Virus record (IMG/VR): IMGVR_UViG_3300044858_001833
Location: 1-40,993 of that record
Length of the DNA stretch: 40,993 nucleotides
DNA from: a virus
Strand: one strand, 5' to 3'
How positions within the stretch are numbered: position 1 is the first letter of the stretch; each line of letters begins with the position of its first letter. Shown one piece after another: positions 1 through 6,916 of this stretch. Made by a program: the position numbers and the translations under genes. The notes under the pieces were generated by a model. It was not told where the DNA came from and did no database searches. It saw only the letters and a program-made list of their open reading frames with translations.

Positions 1-2
1 AT

Positions 3-74
3 CATATCACCGATAGGCTCTGTGAGAGGTGTCAACCGACATCTCCTTTCTTCTTTTTATTGGAGCCTTTATGA
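3..74 (+). CDS. C-terminal end of an unknown gene, cut by the window edge
   Basis: This frame is open from the left edge to a TGA that overlaps the next ATG (ATGA), the same junction used by many genes further along this strand. About 23 residues are visible, with a CxxC pair (CERC) and a hydrophobic FFFLLEPL end. Nothing about function can be said. It may be a chance open frame, because only 72 bases are visible. Confidence 0.35.
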   Translation, partial: HITDRLCERCQPTSPFFFLLEPL

Positions 75-187
75 CTATCGACCGTACCTGCACAGGAGTG
101 GACATTCGGATCGGGCGCATCTGCGCTACAATCAACCTCTTCTGTCCTTCCCCGCTTGTCCCTCTTCTCAAGATTTGGAGAATCTAA
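71..187 (+). CDS. Very small unknown protein (38 aa)
   Basis: A short frame starts MTIDRTCTGV and ends KIWRI. GGAG lies 5 bases before the ATG, and the start overlaps the stop of the preceding frame. Its own stop is one base before the next small gene, so it fits a translationally coupled chain. There are three cysteines and no recognisable domain. Support comes only from spacing and ribosome binding site. Confidence 0.45.
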   Translation: MTIDRTCTGVDIRIGRICATINLFCPSPLVPLLKIWRI

Positions 188-188
188 C

Positions 189-275
189 ATGTCTTGGTCT
201 ACGCTAGCAATTGTTGCTTGTTGTTCCATGGCGTTGTTCGCTGACGCTATTGTTCTTCTTTTCTTTGGAGGTTAA
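189..275 (+). CDS. Very small hydrophobic protein (28 aa), probable membrane peptide
   Basis: MSWSTLAIVACCSMALFADA continues into IVLLFFGG, one hydrophobic stretch long enough to cross a membrane. GGAG sits about 8 bases upstream of the ATG. The stop is followed after one base by the ATG of the next gene. Such peptides are common in phage early regions; the function is unknown. No charged tail or holin-type topology can be argued from so short a chain. Confidence 0.45.
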   Translation: MSWSTLAIVACCSMALFADAIVLLFFGG

Positions 276-276
276 C

Positions 277-600
277 ATGCGCTGCCAAACAGTTACCAAT
301 TATCAGCTTCGCTCTGATCAAAAGTGGATTGACCTTCTCCACTCCCATGGCTTTGACCAGGATCAAATCTTCAGGGTAGATTGCCTCTCTGATCGTTTAT
401 TCTCTCTTGGGTTTCGCATCGTCAATCCCGAGTTCAACGATTACGACAGCCGTATCCGCTCCGATCTTGAAACCCTTGGGGATATTCTCCAAGATTGGGA
501 TAGCCTCGATTACGATGCGTTCCACAACTACAAGACCAACGCTTCTTTCACTCCCAAACAACGAGCAATTCACCGCTCCACCACCGGAGAAGACCGCTAA
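277..600 (+). CDS. Hypothetical early protein (107 aa)
   Basis: The chosen start, MRCQTVTNYQ, has TTTGGAGG placed 5 bases upstream. A longer in-frame start 66 bases earlier would run through the preceding small gene and lacks a comparable site. The protein is soluble and rich in Asp and aromatic residues, including a WIDLLHSHGFDQDQIFRVD segment. No known domain was recognised. It is the last member of the chain of tiny coupled genes at the left end. Confidence 0.7.
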   Translation: MRCQTVTNYQLRSDQKWIDLLHSHGFDQDQIFRVDCLSDRLFSLGFRIVNPEFNDYDSRIRSDLETLGDILQDWDSLDYDAFHNYKTNASFTPKQRAIHRSTTGEDR

Positions 601-613
601 CGCGGTTTTTGAA

Positions 614-627
614 GCTTCTTCGGGAGC
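614..627 (+). other. Small hairpin with a UUCG tetraloop
   Basis: GCTTC and GGAGC flank TTCG, giving a 5-bp stem (one G-T pair) closed by the very stable C(UUCG)G loop. It lies in the gap between two genes, a few bases before a copy of the repeated GGTCTATCAT word. No T run follows, so it is not a standard terminator. It could stabilise or process the message. Confidence 0.3.
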
Positions 628-630
628 CTG

Positions 631-640
631 GGTCTATCAT
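631..640 (+). repeat. GGTCTATCAT motif, copy 1 (intergenic)
   Basis: This is the first of five exact copies on the + strand within 12.2 kb, and the only one outside a gene. The other copies fall in coding sequence in two different reading frames (GLSS and VYH), so protein conservation does not explain them. Role unknown. Confidence 0.6.
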
Positions 641-660
641 TTCCAAAGGAAACAGACATA

Positions 661-855
661 ATGAAATTCCTTCTACTTATTCTAACTCTATCCTGGACAG
701 TCTTTGTCATCTTGATAGCTTACAATCATCTAAGACCCGCTCCCCTTTCTCCTTGCATTGAACAAAAACAAGAACATCCAATGCCCAAAACCAAAAAAGA
801 AATAAATAGCTTGACAAAACAATACAACAATCAAGACAAAGGATGGATAAAATAA
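661..855 (+). CDS. Small protein with N-terminal membrane anchor or signal (64 aa)
   Basis: The first 22 residues (MKFLLLILTLSWTVFVILIA) form a clear hydrophobic segment with Lys2, as in a signal anchor. A polar, Lys-rich tail follows, ending NNQDKGWIK. No lipobox cysteine is placed as in an o-spanin. AAAGGA lies about 10 bases before the ATG. The stop overlaps the next start (TAATG), so the two are likely coupled. It is probably an inner-membrane protein with a tail outside or inside the cell; function unknown. Confidence 0.7.
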   Translation: MKFLLLILTLSWTVFVILIAYNHLRPAPLSPCIEQKQEHPMPKTKKEINSLTKQYNNQDKGWIK

Positions 856-1286
856 TGGAAACATTCGAGCAGATGGTACGAAACCTGCACACCAAGATGC
901 CAATGGCAACACAGGAAGATGCTATTGCCTTCGCCACCCGCATCCGTGACGAACTGTGCAAGGGGCGGGAGCCGGTGGCAGTTGTCGATGAGAACGACGA
1001 AGGCGAGAACTTCGACACGCTTGCCAGAATATCAAAGGAAGAACTCGCCGCTTCTCAAGCCCGTGAGCAGCAGTTGCGGGAGGCGTTAGCCCTTTACGCT
1101 GCCGAAAGACACACCGGAAACCACGCCAAGGAAGCACTCGCCCTCCCCCACGACGATACCTGCTTGCGGCGGTACGGAGCGAAGCTGTTGCGGGATGCTG
1201 CTAATGAGGCTACGCGAGTGGCTCAGTATGTACCGAGTATTGAGGGGTGGCTTCGCCGCATGGCCGACGAACTGGAGAAGAAATGA
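855..1286 (+). CDS. Helical, Ala/Glu-rich phage protein (143 aa) of foreign composition
   Basis: The start METFEQ overlaps the previous stop (TAATG); an in-frame ATG 12 bases upstream sits directly against its own AAGG and is less likely. The chain looks almost wholly alpha-helical and ends in LRRMADELEKK. Segments such as PHDDTCLRRYGAKLLRDAA resemble small accessory proteins common in phages of GC-rich hosts. The coding sequence is visibly GC-richer than both neighbours, which suggests recent acquisition. No enzymatic motif is seen. Confidence 0.8.
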   Translation: METFEQMVRNLHTKMPMATQEDAIAFATRIRDELCKGREPVAVVDENDEGENFDTLARISKEELAASQAREQQLREALALYAAERHTGNHAKEALALPHDDTCLRRYGAKLLRDAANEATRVAQYVPSIEGWLRRMADELEKK

Positions 1287-1294
1287 TTCTTACA

Positions 1295-1402
1295 ATGCCA
1301 AGATCTCACCTTGATAACATCTATGCCATGTATGGCTGTATGAATGGTTATCGCCTACGCATGAACAGATTCTATCTATTCTATGATGAGAATCGCAAAT
1401 AA
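1295..1402 (+). CDS. Possible very small protein (35 aa) ahead of the deaminase
   Basis: A frame beginning MPRSHLDNIYAMYGCMNGYR overlaps the deaminase start by 20 bases in another frame. The deaminase lacks a good ribosome binding site, so translation of this frame could deliver ribosomes to it. It has Tyr and Met in excess and no known domain. It is proposed only as a coupling leader and could be spurious. Confidence 0.3.
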   Translation: MPRSHLDNIYAMYGCMNGYRLRMNRFYLFYDENRK

Positions 1403-1742
1403 AGAAGCTACCAAGTCCAGGTTCTATTTCCGTCTTGGTGCTGTTATTGTAAAGGGCAATCGTGTCCTTAGCACCGGACATAACAGGATAGGATATTGTG
1501 AACTCAATGATTTCAAATGTAGCAAACACGCAGAGATGGATGCAATCCTTAAGCTACTTAGAAAGGAAGATGGTCTATCATCACTATCCGGCTCTGCAAT
1601 TTACGTTTCACGAATCAACCACAAAGGAGAAACCCTTCTCGCAAAACCATGTAAAAAGTGTAGAAAACTCATTGAATCCGTGGGAATAAAGCGGATTGTT
1701 TTCACAACCAACGACAAGAACACAGAGACAATAAAATGTTGA
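1383..1742 (+). CDS. Cytidine/deoxycytidylate deaminase family protein
   Basis: Zinc-dependent deaminase of the CMP/dCMP fold (119 aa). The zinc ligands and catalytic Glu are visible: His49-Ala-Glu51 in KHAEMDA, and Cys90 and Cys93 in PCKKC. In phages this family usually turns dCMP into dUMP to feed dTTP synthesis, which fits the ribonucleotide reductase and NTP-pyrophosphatase genes downstream. The protein is shorter than T4 dCMP deaminase and lacks the extra regulatory zinc site, so the exact substrate (CMP, dCMP or another cytosine compound) is not fixed. The start is the first ATG after an in-frame stop; the binding site is weak. Confidence 0.85.
   Translation: MMRIANKEATKSRFYFRLGAVIVKGNRVLSTGHNRIGYCELNDFKCSKHAEMDAILKLLRKEDGLSSLSGSAIYVSRINHKGETLLAKPCKKCRKLIESVGIKRIVFTTNDKNTETIKC
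1572..1581 (+). repeat. GGTCTATCAT motif, copy 2 (in the deaminase gene)
   Basis: Exact copy, followed by CA. Here it is read as Gly-Leu-Ser within the deaminase gene. Confidence 0.6.
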
Positions 1743-1801
1743 AAATAACACCAGAAATTTTGTTGCTCCTAACCTGTTTCATTCTCATTGTCCTTTTCTA
1801 A
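1736..1801 (+). CDS. Possible hydrophobic micropeptide (21 aa)
   Basis: ATG TTG overlaps the deaminase stop and opens a frame MLKITPEILLLLTCFILIVL, then Phe and stop: essentially one membrane segment. The next gene starts 10 bases later with its own AGGAG. The frame fills the gap exactly, which supports it, but its binding site is poor and it could be chance. Confidence 0.35.
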   Translation: MLKITPEILLLLTCFILIVLF

Positions 1802-1810
1802 GGAGAAGCC

Positions 1811-2179
1811 GTGAACTGCAATACACAAGAAGATTGTTGCTCTCTCTTTGCATTGGGAAATTTCTACTTCTACAACAATGGCAATGGCCCCAACACCATT
1901 GAGAAGGCAAAAGAAGAAATTCTCACCACCATCAAAAAAACCATCCTAGATGATTACATCTATGATGTCAACAAAGAAATTCCATCAGCATTCATTGCAA
2001 GCACTCTGGAGCACCAACAAGCTATCTATGGTGATGCTCTAAAAGCCCTTGGCTTCACCAAAAGACGATTTAAATCCCGTCATCCAGAACAAGATGATTT
2101 GTTCCTGTGGTTCAAAGCAACATATCCACCGGGAATAAAGATATGGATGAAACAAAAATGGAAGGAATTTAACAAATGA
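1811..2179 (+). CDS. Hypothetical protein (122 aa), GTG start
   Basis: The GTG start is preceded by a strong AAGGAGAAGCC. The protein is soluble and mixed alpha/beta, with a basic, aromatic C-terminus (WFKATYPPGIKIWMKQKWKEF) that could contact nucleic acid or membrane. A Cys pair (DCCSLF) is near the N-terminus. No family was recognised. It overlaps the next gene by ATGA, so the two are probably coupled. Confidence 0.8.
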   Translation: MNCNTQEDCCSLFALGNFYFYNNGNGPNTIEKAKEEILTTIKKTILDDYIYDVNKEIPSAFIASTLEHQQAIYGDALKALGFTKRRFKSRHPEQDDLFLWFKATYPPGIKIWMKQKWKEFNK

Positions 2180-2655
2180 TCACCGGAAAAATCCAGTTGT
2201 ACGAAGAACCAGTTCGTTACACACCACCCACCACAACCTATCACAACTACAGAAATTATGGTGGTTTCGGTGGGATGTACCAAGATGATAGCAACGACAC
2301 TTGGAATACGAATTCAAAACTTTCTGCTGATGAGCAGGAAAAAGCAGTATTGCTGGCTGCCAGTGCCGGAACAATGCTTGGCTTTACTCAAGGTGCACGG
2401 GTGAAACGAGCAGCTGGTTTCGGAAAACATGGAACCATCATCCACATCCATCGTTCTTACACGATGGCCTACAACCACAGCTCTGGCTTAATTGAGCCTT
2501 TCAAGGTTCAATGGGATGCAGAGCAGTATTCATCAGGAGGTACGTACGACTACTCGATGGACGATCTAGTCTTGGTTGAAGAAGCAAAACAACTTCCCGT
2601 TCTTTTACAAGGCAACAAGGAGCAACAAAATGAAAGTATACCAGATCTTTGCTAG
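2176..2655 (+). CDS. Hypothetical protein (159 aa) with possible SH3-like C-terminal part
   Basis: The N-terminal 45 residues are rich in Tyr, Thr and Gly and look disordered. The remainder has short strands (GTIIHIHRSYTM, EPFKVQWDAE, DDLVLVEE) spaced as in small beta-barrel (KOW/SH3-like) domains, with the usual ending in which an acidic 'DLVLVE' strand closes the barrel. This assignment is by eye only. The gene starts inside the previous stop (ATGA) and overlaps the next gene. Confidence 0.8.
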   Translation: MITGKIQLYEEPVRYTPPTTTYHNYRNYGGFGGMYQDDSNDTWNTNSKLSADEQEKAVLLAASAGTMLGFTQGARVKRAAGFGKHGTIIHIHRSYTMAYNHSSGLIEPFKVQWDAEQYSSGGTYDYSMDDLVLVEEAKQLPVLLQGNKEQQNESIPDLC

Positions 2656-2809
2656 TCTCATTGATGTATTCCTCGACGATGGCTGGCTCAATTGGAGCCG
2701 GTGGCGTCTCATCAAAGGACATTGGGTGCAAGTGGGTGGCCCAACAATTAAACACCCAGCTCTCATCATTAAACAACTGACGGAGGTATGCAATGGCAGC
2801 AAGGCGTAG
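2630..2809 (+). CDS. Small hypothetical protein (59 aa)
   Basis: The start MKVYQIFASL was chosen over an in-frame ATG 54 bases upstream because AAGGAG lies 8 bases before it. The chain is Trp-rich (DDGWLNWSRWRLIKGHWVQVGG) and compact, without membrane segments. It overlaps both neighbours by a few bases. Function unknown. Confidence 0.72.
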   Translation: MKVYQIFASLIDVFLDDGWLNWSRWRLIKGHWVQVGGPTIKHPALIIKQLTEVCNGSKA

Positions 2810-3071
2810 TTGGATGGTCTTTGTTGACCACGGAGATGCAATCGTGTCCTGTGATAATTACTCAGGACGCTACAAGCAGTACAAAGATGAAATGATTCTC
2901 TCGGTATTCTTCCGAGAGGCTCATGCAGAAGCTTTCGCAAAGGCAATTGCCAGCAAATACCCAGGAAGGGATGTTCATGTTTTTAAACAATCACACGGTT
3001 ACACCGCCACCCCAAGCCCCGTCTCTACAAAAGTCTGGACAGACGACGGTCAGTTCATCCCACAAAAGTAG
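2793..3071 (+). CDS. Hypothetical protein (92 aa)
   Basis: The start MAARRSWMVFVDHGD has GGAGG 6 bases upstream. There are predicted strands at the N-terminus and an Ala-rich helix (REAHAEAFAKAIASKYP) in the middle. No family was recognised. The downstream glutamine amidotransferase begins inside its last third in another frame, so the two are likely translated together. Confidence 0.78.
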   Translation: MAARRSWMVFVDHGDAIVSCDNYSGRYKQYKDEMILSVFFREAHAEAFAKAIASKYPGRDVHVFKQSHGYTATPSPVSTKVWTDDGQFIPQK

Positions 3072-3696
3072 GAAGATTTACTCAGCTCTCTATCATGACT
3101 CAGCACATCTTCATGAATTCGGAGATGTGGACGTTGTCCATCATCCAGCAGAATTGCTAACGGACAATGCAATCTTGATTCTACATGGTGGTGCTGACAT
3201 CTCTCCTTCCATCTACCATCATGTCCCATCAAAACGAACTGGGGCTGAAGAAAAACTTTCTTCTCGTGACTTGAGCGAAGTACTCCTTGCTCAACGTGCA
3301 ATCGAACTCGGCATTCCCATCTTTGGGATTTGCCGGGGAGCACAGCTTGTTTGTGCTCTAGCAGGAGGAAGTTTGATTCAACACGTGGATAACCACATTG
3401 GCGGTGAACATCTGGTTGTTAACACAAAGGGGACAATCTTCTCCACTACCACATGCCACCATCAGATGATGAATCCGTGGGAAGTGGATCACGAACTGAT
3501 TGCTTGGGCTGCACCAGCAAGGAGCAATCGGTACATCGTGGAACACGAGAAAGAAATAGAAATGCCTGTTGAACCTGAAGTTGTTTTCTTCCCAAAAATT
3601 AAGGCATTGGGGGTACAAGGACACCCTGAGTGGATGCGAAACTCAGCCCCCTTCGTGCAGTATTGCCTTCAACTCGTCAAAGAAAGGCTCATCTAA
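2977..3696 (+). CDS. Class I glutamine amidotransferase (peptidase C26, PuuD-like)
   Basis: Cytoplasmic enzyme of the gamma-glutamyl-GABA hydrolase type, which cleaves gamma-glutamyl amides or glutamine. Numbered from this start, the nucleophile is Cys119 in GICRGAQ and the His216/Glu218 pair is in GHPEW; the HHQ motif typical of PuuD-like members is present (CHHQMM). AGGAAGGG ends 6 bases before this ATG; another ATG 6 bases earlier has no spacing. The start lies inside the preceding gene, an overlap of about 95 bases, and the first ~30 residues look unlike the family, so translation could begin later at a non-standard codon. It heads the amide-ligase cassette and may trim a gamma-glutamyl product or supply ammonia. 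Confidence 0.9.
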   Translation: MFLNNHTVTPPPQAPSLQKSGQTTVSSSHKSRKIYSALYHDSAHLHEFGDVDVVHHPAELLTDNAILILHGGADISPSIYHHVPSKRTGAEEKLSSRDLSEVLLAQRAIELGIPIFGICRGAQLVCALAGGSLIQHVDNHIGGEHLVVNTKGTIFSTTTCHHQMMNPWEVDHELIAWAAPARSNRYIVEHEKEIEMPVEPEVVFFPKIKALGVQGHPEWMRNSAPFVQYCLQLVKERLI

Positions 3697-4337
3697 TGTT
3701 ATACCAAGATGTGTATCTGGCTGATTCAAACAGCTACAAAAATCCATACAATGGACACAGTGGCAAACTGGTTGCCCCAACCTATGAAGAATTAGAGAGA
3801 GCCATGGCAACTGTTCTCTCTCAATTTGGAACAGATTGGATTCCAGCAAAAGCCCCTGTATTCGGGGTAAACCGAGAAGTCAACGGAGCTGCCATTTGGC
3901 TTGAAGTGTATGTAGCCAAAGGAACACAAACAGAAACAGTTACTGTTGCTTCTCTGCAGATCAATTGCATTGCAAACAACTGTGGTACTCTACAGATTAC
4001 AAACATCAATGGACTATACAAAGGATTTGCAAAGTTTTTAGTAGCTGCTGTGATTAACTGGGCCAAGTTTGCTGGTTATACCAATCTGATTGGCAACACA
4101 GCTGGGACATACCAGAATGGATATCCTCTCACATGGCTGAGAAACAAGTTTGGTGCTCTTGATTGGGGAACCCCCTACAAGAATGCACGTTCCGGGAATG
4201 TCAACGTCTGGTTTACCATCCCCCTTATTCTTGTGGAACAAGCGGAAATTCCTCCAGAAGAATTGGTGGATGAAGATCCTGATTACCCAGACGACGACGA
4301 AGATGACTATTCTTACGACGAAGAGGAGGAGTTTTAA
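3696..4337 (+). CDS. Cassette protein with possible GNAT-like core and very acidic C-terminal tail (213 aa)
   Basis: The start overlaps the previous stop (TAATG) and has AAAGG upstream. The core has strands (AIWLEVYVAKG, TVTVASLQINCIA) followed by a helix and a G-Y-x-x-L-I-G-N turn that recall the acetyl-CoA/acyl-transferase fold, although the canonical QxxGxG/A loop is not clear. The last ~35 residues are almost all Asp, Glu and Tyr (PDYPDDDEDDYSYDEEEEF). FemX/GNAT-type peptide ligases are known partners of amidoligases, so this may be the acyltransferase of the cassette. Alternatively the acidic tail may be the substrate that is modified. Both ideas are inference. Confidence 0.82.
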   Translation: MLYQDVYLADSNSYKNPYNGHSGKLVAPTYEELERAMATVLSQFGTDWIPAKAPVFGVNREVNGAAIWLEVYVAKGTQTETVTVASLQINCIANNCGTLQITNINGLYKGFAKFLVAAVINWAKFAGYTNLIGNTAGTYQNGYPLTWLRNKFGALDWGTPYKNARSGNVNVWFTIPLILVEQAEIPPEELVDEDPDYPDDDEDDYSYDEEEEF

Positions 4338-4339
4338 AC

Positions 4340-5107
4340 ATGTTTACAATCGGTGCTGATCCAGAGCTCTTCCTGAAAAATCACGATAACAAACTCATCT
4401 CAGTTGTGGGTTTGATTGGTGGAACCAAGCAACAACCAATGCCCATCGGCAATGGTTGTGCCGTGCAAGAAGACAATGTAGCAGCAGAGTTCTGTATTCC
4501 TGCTTGTTATTCCGTCAATGAATTTATCAACAGCATTCAATATTCTCTTGGTGACATTCAAGTACGAGCTGACAAGCTCGGCCTCACCCTCGCCAGCATG
4601 GTGGCTAGTGCCTCCTTCGATCCTGACCAACTGAAGACACGGAAGGCAAGGGAGTTTGGATGTGATCCAGACTTCAATGCCTACACGATGGAAGCAAACC
4701 CAAGGCCACGTGCCGATGACAAAACCCTGCGTAGTGCAGGAGGGCATGTTCACATTGGTACTGACAAGCCTGTTGATCAGGTGATCCGTACCATGGATCT
4801 GATGCTGGGTGTCCCATCGGTTCTTCTCGACCCTGATGAACGTCGTCGTCAGCTCTACGGCAAAGCCGGATGCTTCCGCCAGAAGCCATATGGTGCTGAA
4901 TATCGCACCCTATCCAACTACTGGATCTGGAGCGAGAAGACTATTAAATGGGTCTATCATCAAGTCAAGGAAGGTCTCACCTTCTCTGATGAATTCAACA
5001 AAGAAGCAACTCGTGAAACCTACGACGAGATCATCCACTGTATCAACAACAACGACAAGAGCTATGCAGAGAAACTTGTCAACCAATGGAGCCTTGCACT
5101 TCCATGA
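4340..5107 (+). CDS. phiEco32-type COOH-NH2 ligase (amidoligase, GCS-like fold)
   Basis: 255 aa. Matches the phage family of carboxylate-amine ligases related to gamma-glutamylcysteine synthetase. Hallmarks are GADPEL at residues 5-10, the acidic strand EDNVAAEF at 44-51 (metal/ATP binding), GGHVHIG at 134-140 and YGAEYRTLSN at 184-193. It should form an amide bond between a carboxylate and an amine using ATP. The substrate is unknown. It lies two bases after the acidic-tailed protein and overlaps the next gene by ATGA. A second, different amidoligase is encoded two genes later. Confidence 0.94.
   Translation: MFTIGADPELFLKNHDNKLISVVGLIGGTKQQPMPIGNGCAVQEDNVAAEFCIPACYSVNEFINSIQYSLGDIQVRADKLGLTLASMVASASFDPDQLKTRKAREFGCDPDFNAYTMEANPRPRADDKTLRSAGGHVHIGTDKPVDQVIRTMDLMLGVPSVLLDPDERRRQLYGKAGCFRQKPYGAEYRTLSNYWIWSEKTIKWVYHQVKEGLTFSDEFNKEATRETYDEIIHCINNNDKSYAEKLVNQWSLALP
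4951..4960 (+). repeat. GGTCTATCAT motif, copy 3 (in the COOH-NH2 ligase gene)
   Basis: Exact copy, followed by CA. Here it is read in the other frame, as Val-Tyr-His. Confidence 0.6.
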
Positions 5108-5736
5108 TTCAAGAATCCATCGAAGACTTTCGCAAACGGTATAAAGGAACCTTTGTGTTCCTGAATATCGAGGGCAAAGAACAACTTGTCTACTATGAGC
5201 ATGATGAGGAAGAATCTTTCTCATTCTGGTCTCCAGTCTATGGTGACATTCTAGTAGACAAAGAATGTGCAATGAGCAGATTGTCTTTCATCTTCCCTGA
5301 AAATGGTTTGTATAACATTGGAGGGACTTGCTGGGAATTCAACAGGAACCCAGCACGTCAATGGAAACGTGCTCCATGCCATGAGAACACTGTTTTCTCC
5401 AACCCACTCCATCTCCTTGGTGTCCTTGGGAGAGAACGTCTCAGTCTCACCAGCGGTACAGCACAGGAACTATTCTTCCCTAGCTATCCAAACAGTATTG
5501 AGGAAGCAATTGAAAACCTCAAGCCAATGGTTGCTTTGAACTTAAAGTTTGGTATATCTTGTTCAGCAACCAAAGACAAGAACAAACTCATTCTGTGGTA
5601 TAAGAATGATCCTATTGGGTATGCAAACCCAGAAACAAAGACGATTGAAGTTTATGTTAAGCAACTCTATCAAGAAGTTGTTGACTTCATCAAACGTGAA
5701 GCTTGGACATGGAGCCTTGTGAATAAATGTCAATGA
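5104..5736 (+). CDS. Unknown protein inside the amidoligase cassette (210 aa)
   Basis: It starts inside the previous stop (ATGA); a start 18 bases earlier is possible but unnecessary. The protein is soluble alpha/beta with several aromatic strands (GTFVFLNIEGKEQLVYYEHD, ENGLYNIGGTCWEFN) and no motif of a known ligase, transferase or protease. Its place between the two amidoligases, with overlap on both sides, argues that it belongs to the same pathway, perhaps as a substrate-binding or accessory subunit. That is inference. Confidence 0.85.
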   Translation: MIQESIEDFRKRYKGTFVFLNIEGKEQLVYYEHDEEESFSFWSPVYGDILVDKECAMSRLSFIFPENGLYNIGGTCWEFNRNPARQWKRAPCHENTVFSNPLHLLGVLGRERLSLTSGTAQELFFPSYPNSIEEAIENLKPMVALNLKFGISCSATKDKNKLILWYKNDPIGYANPETKTIEVYVKQLYQEVVDFIKREAWTWSLVNKCQ

Positions 5737-6914
5737 CCATTGCAAAAATTTTGGACGGTCTTCCCAGACTACGTGTCTTCGATGAAGACCTCAAAACATT
5801 TGAAGACGTCAACCCTTTCGTTCCACTCTACCCTGTTGTGGATAAAACTACCTATCTGGGTATTGAGGTAGAAATAGAGAATGTCCGTACTTGGGGAGAA
5901 GGAGCAGGTACACGCTCCCCATACTGGAACACCGTTGAGGATGGTTCTCTACGAAATCATGGGGCTGAATTCATCACCCCACCAATTCGTGCTTGGCGTA
6001 CTGAACATGCCCTCAACCGCCTGTTCTCTGAGGTCAACAAAGACATTGAGTTCACTGAACGAACCTCAGTACATGTTCACATGAACATCAGGACGCTTAC
6101 AATCGAGCAGCTTGAAGCTTTCTTAATCACCTATTTGGTGTTTGAAAAGCTTCTCTTCGATTTCATCGGACAAGATCGTTCAAAGAACATCTTCTGTGTG
6201 CCACTAACAGAAACAAACAACGGACTGGTGATTCAATCCATCATCCGAAACAAAAACCTTTCATTCCCATGGTCTAAGTATACAGCTCTGAATCTTCTCC
6301 CTATCCGGGAAAAGGGAACTGTTGAATTCCGGCACATGCATGGAACGAAAGACATCAAGAAGCTCATGACTTGGATTAACATCATCCTCTGTCTGAAGGT
6401 GTTTGCTCTGAAAAACCCCCCAGAATACATCTGGGAACAAGTAAGAGCTCTAAACACTTCATCTCAGTATGAGCTATTTGCTCAAGAAGTATTCGGAGAT
6501 CTGGCTCAAACCCTATGGTCAACTGACAAACCACAAAGCAAGATTGCAGAATGTGTGTCTTACATCAAGAACAAATGCATTCAAAACACATTCAAACAAA
6601 CTATCTTTGTAGAGGGAGAATCTCCTTTAGCAAACTACATTGGGGAAAAACCTACTTCTTATGAAAGAGATTTAAATGGAACTCCCTTAAGTGCTATGCT
6701 AGAAAGAACAGTTATAAATTCTTTTGAAGATGAAGAACCCATTGTTGATAATGAAAGTATTACTTGGAATCTCACAACACAAGATGCCCTAAATAGAATT
6801 AGAGAAAGTAACATGAGAGAAATGGCAGGGACGGAGGCTCCCCAAAGGACATCGGTCCCCTCAATGGCAGAAATCCTAGCAACCCGACCAATTGTACGAC
6901 CACGGAGAATCTAA
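5727..6914 (+). CDS. Amidoligase_2 family protein
   Basis: 395 aa, glutamine-synthetase/GCS-like fold. Visible motifs are GIEVEIE at 45-51 (metal-binding Glu residues), DGSL at 72-75, GAEFITPP at 79-86, SVHVHMN at 114-120 and EFRHMHGT at 200-207, the usual order in this family. It is expected to join a carboxylate to an amine with ATP. About 100 C-terminal residues past the catalytic core are low in motifs and may be a recognition tail. GGAG lies 12 bases before the ATG; a second ATG six bases on overlaps the previous stop. Confidence 0.93.
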   Translation: MSMTIAKILDGLPRLRVFDEDLKTFEDVNPFVPLYPVVDKTTYLGIEVEIENVRTWGEGAGTRSPYWNTVEDGSLRNHGAEFITPPIRAWRTEHALNRLFSEVNKDIEFTERTSVHVHMNIRTLTIEQLEAFLITYLVFEKLLFDFIGQDRSKNIFCVPLTETNNGLVIQSIIRNKNLSFPWSKYTALNLLPIREKGTVEFRHMHGTKDIKKLMTWINIILCLKVFALKNPPEYIWEQVRALNTSSQYELFAQEVFGDLAQTLWSTDKPQSKIAECVSYIKNKCIQNTFKQTIFVEGESPLANYIGEKPTSYERDLNGTPLSAMLERTVINSFEDEEPIVDNESITWNLTTQDALNRIRESNMREMAGTEAPQRTSVPSMAEILATRPIVRPRRI

Positions 6915-6916
6915 AC

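Noticed and set aside
22-207. 61-residue frame with GTG start at the left end
   Set aside because: No binding site, Arg/Ser/His-rich random composition, and it runs across three better-supported small genes in other frames.
707-1018. Minus-strand frame of 103 residues
   Set aside because: Antisense to two genes with binding sites and coupled starts; its sequence is low in complexity.
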